From NCBI GenBank assembly GCA_030407315.1, contig JALQPE010001751.1, positions 1 to 64,000 of the forward strand: a stretch of DNA of 64,000 nucleotides. Reading direction: 5' to 3'. The stretch comes from Asparagopsis taxiformis. Lineage: Eukaryota > Rhodophyta > Florideophyceae > Bonnemaisoniales > Bonnemaisoniaceae. The notes beneath the pieces are model-generated. The model searched no databases and was not told the DNA's origin. It saw only the letters and a program-made list of their open reading frames with translations. The stretch's first letter is position 1; every line of letters starts with the position of its first letter. A program made the translations under genes and the position numbers. Shown here in pieces: positions 62,323 through 64,000 of the stretch.

Positions 62323-62982
62323 TGTGGAACCACGTTAGTTCTAGAAGTAGCTGGTACGAGCCACGGACACGCTGTCCTTAACGAAACGAAACGAGCAGTC
62401 CACCCGCTGGTGTTTTGACTGTATTGTTAGGTAGGAAGGTAGAGTGGTTAGCGAGTAGACACGAGCGTCACGACGCAACAATCCACGCGAGGATTACGTT
62501 AGCACACGAGGTGGTACGTCACCGGAGGCGCTCTCGACCAAGCCCGGAGGCACTACACGCAATCAGCCTTACGTGCGGCGATGGGTAGGGAGTACGCAGC
62601 TCGACGGAGACGAAGCCTCGTTAGGCAAAACGTAAACGTAAACGTAGAAGTCAGTCGTAGACTAGAGCCGTTGCTCGATCGTTGTCTTGTCCCCTTTCCC
62701 TCCCGGCACGATGCCAATACCTATATGGCCACGATGGCATCGCTTTACAGTGTAAACACTGTTCGTAACGTCCCCGAATGGGAAAGGACCTTGTGGGTCA
62801 CACGTAGGGACCCGTTGGTCCGTTGGCCGTTGCCAGTACGTCCGTTGCACACGTGTGCCGGTTGCGCGCGCGCATGCGCCAGCAATGTTCGTGCATTGCT
62901 GTCGCCGGTCGTGTCCGCCGAGATTCGAATTCCGCGGAAAAACGTAAATATTTGCAATTTCGGAATTGCCACGTATACTACA
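62323..62982 (-). repeat. 5' LTR of ME2
   Basis: 660 bp, TG...CA on the minus strand, apparently identical to the 3' LTR at 49919-50578. It should carry the element promoter. A CTATATAGG-like TATA candidate is present in the related LTR at 63331-63338, where this copy has a shorter CTATATGG. Confidence 0.93.
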
Positions 62983-63070
62983 TACCCGAAAGCGCGCCAC
63001 GGCCCCGTGTCTCAGGCGCGTCCTGACGGGCCTCGCGTGGCCGGGACGTCCAGGTGTGGGGGTGGGGCTG

Positions 63071-63732
63071 TGTAGTATACGTGGCAATTCCGAAATTGCA
63101 AATATTTACGATTTCCGCGGAATTCGAATTTCGGCGGACACGACCGGCGACAGCAATGCACGAACATTGCTGGCGCATGCGCGCGCGCAACCGGCACACG
63201 TGTGCAACGAACGTACTGGCAACGGCCAACGGACCAACGGGTCCCTACGTGCGACCCACAAGGTCCTTTCCCATTCGGGGACGTTACGAGCAGTGTTTAC
63301 ACTGTAAAGCGATGCCATCGTGGCTATATAGGTATTGGCATCGTGCCGGGAGGGAAAGGGGACAATTATCGAACGAGCAACGGCTCTAGTCTACGACTGA
63401 CTTCTACGTTACGTATTACGTTTTCGCCTAACGAGGCTTCGTCTCCGTCGAGCTGCGTACTCCCTACCCATCGCCGCACGTGAGGCTGATCGCGTGTAGT
63501 GCCTCCGGGCTTGGTTGAGAGCGCCTCTGGTGACGTGCCACCTCGTCCGTTAACGTAATCCTCGCGTGGATTGTTGCGTCGTGACGCTCGTGTCTACTCG
63601 CTAACCTCTACCTTCTACCGTTCTACCAATACAGTCAAACACTAGCGGGTGGCACTGTTCGTTGTTTCGTTTCGTAAGGACAGCGTGTCCGTGGCTCGTA
63701 CCAGCTACTTCTAGAACTAACGTCGTTCCACA
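63071..63732 (+). repeat. LTR shared by ME3 (3') and ME4 (5')
   Basis: 662 bp, starts TGTAGTATACGTGG and ends CGTTCCACA. Same family as the ME2 LTRs but with scattered substitutions and small indels, so it is older. It lies as an inverted repeat to the ME2 5' LTR, 88 bases away. Confidence 0.92.
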
Positions 63733-63733
63733 C

Positions 63734-63751
63734 TGGTCTCTCGACCTAGAA
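63734..63751 (+). other. Primer-binding site of ME4
   Basis: TGGTCTCTCGACCTAGAA, one base after the LTR end; same as in ME1 and ME2. Confidence 0.85.
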
Positions 63752-63829
63752 GTTGCTACGAGCATAATGACAACCAACGAGGTTGAGCTCTTTTACGTTA
63801 CGAAAGCTACGTGCTACAGACTACGGTCT

Positions 63830-64000
63830 ATGAATTACGCTGTGTCGAATCCCAGCGCGTCGCCCAGGCAACCGTTGCCAACGTCAGCGGACGCCGAAGC
63901 CGACGTGGCCTTGTCAGCAGAAACGATCTTCGCGACCGATCGATCTATCCCGCCGGATATCGAGGCGATCGGCCAGCTACCACGTACGGTAAGCCCGTTT
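63830..64000 (+). CDS. gag: Gag of ME4, partial (runs off the window)
   Basis: ATG at 63830 begins MNYAVSN, the same start as ME2 gag, and continues with few differences (for example SNPSASPRQPLP against SNSSASPRQPLP) through a Ser/Ala/Asp-rich leader to the window edge. No stop in the 57 visible codons. Confidence 0.88.
   Translation, partial: MNYAVSNPSASPRQPLPTSADAEADVALSAETIFATDRSIPPDIEAIGQLPRTVSPF

Larger units (their letters stand above)
49919..62982 (-). mobile_element. Chromovirus ME2, full-length and recently inserted
   Basis: 13,064 bp on the minus strand: 5' LTR (62982-62323), PBS (62321-62304), gag (62223-59818), pol (59878-55290), spacer, antisense ORF (51174-53402, plus strand), polypurine tract and 3' LTR (50578-49919). 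LTRs appear identical over their 660 bases and the TACCC duplication is intact, so insertion is recent. It interrupts ME3, a relative in the opposite orientation, within the segment between the antisense ORF and the 3' LTR. Pol has one frame break, so this copy may need help in trans unless the break is a sequence error. Confidence 0.94.
62983..64000 (+). mobile_element. ME3 right part, LTR and start of tandem copy ME4
   Basis: 62983-62987 is the right TACCC duplication. 62988-63070 completes the ME3 internal 3' end, including the G-rich polypurine tract (63054-63068). Then comes an LTR (63071-63732), a PBS (63734-63751), a leader and the start of gag (63830), running off the window. One LTR thus ends ME3 and begins ME4, as in tandem arrays formed by recombination between LTRs. 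Confidence 0.86.

Noticed and set aside
1..64000. tRNA, rRNA or other structured RNA genes
   Set aside because: I looked for tRNA-like A/B boxes and cloverleaf arms and for rRNA-like blocks and saw none I could support by eye.

Overview
The window is eukaryotic nuclear DNA. It holds no bacterial-style operons. It does hold two kinds of Ty3/gypsy chromovirus with LTRs, primer-binding sites and C-terminal chromodomains, plus long, mostly intron-free protein genes separated by repeat-rich spacers. I cannot name the organism. A compact, intron-poor, transposon-rich genome such as a red alga or a fungus would fit, but that is inference.

Layout. (1) 50-12810: a GC-rich chromovirus (ME1) with 5' LTR, PBS, frame-broken gag, intact pol, a satellite-rich spacer, a long antisense ORF, a polypurine tract and only the first 155 bases of the 3' LTR. 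(2) 12811-46410: a less GC-rich island. It starts with a 5'-truncated CACTA/Plavaka-type (Tnp2-like) transposase and ends with an intact 1233-residue relative at 40103-43804. Between them are five genes sharing a ParB/sulfiredoxin-like domain (DGxHRxxA motif): three ParB + 2OG-Fe(II) dioxygenase fusions (15627-18887; 20291-23935, frame-broken; 35848-39395, probably with one 47-nt intron), one truncated ParB-only gene (33917-34843) and one ParB + beta-class DNA methyltransferase (DPPF) + SET-domain fusion (25916-29383). Two orphan genes (29897-31258 and 31534-33060) lie in the middle. Spacers around the ParB genes are packed with palindromic repeats of three sequence families. (3) 46413-64000: a nest of a second chromovirus family. 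ME2 (49919-62982, minus strand, 660-bp LTRs that look identical, TACCC target duplication) is inserted head-on into the 3' part of an older relative, ME3 (plus strand). The 3' LTR of ME3 (63071-63732) is followed directly by another PBS and gag (ME4), as in a tandem retrotransposon array.

How the parts may work together. A candidate DNA-methylating, SET-bearing protein and several candidate DNA-oxidising proteins share one N-terminal ParB-like module and sit among palindrome arrays and transposases. My main hypothesis is a transposon-borne base-modification and chromatin system, with the ParB-like module choosing the site (possibly the palindromes), a writer (methyltransferase + SET) and an oxidiser (2OG-Fe(II) enzyme). 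The domain calls rest on motifs visible in the sequence; the system-level interpretation is inference.
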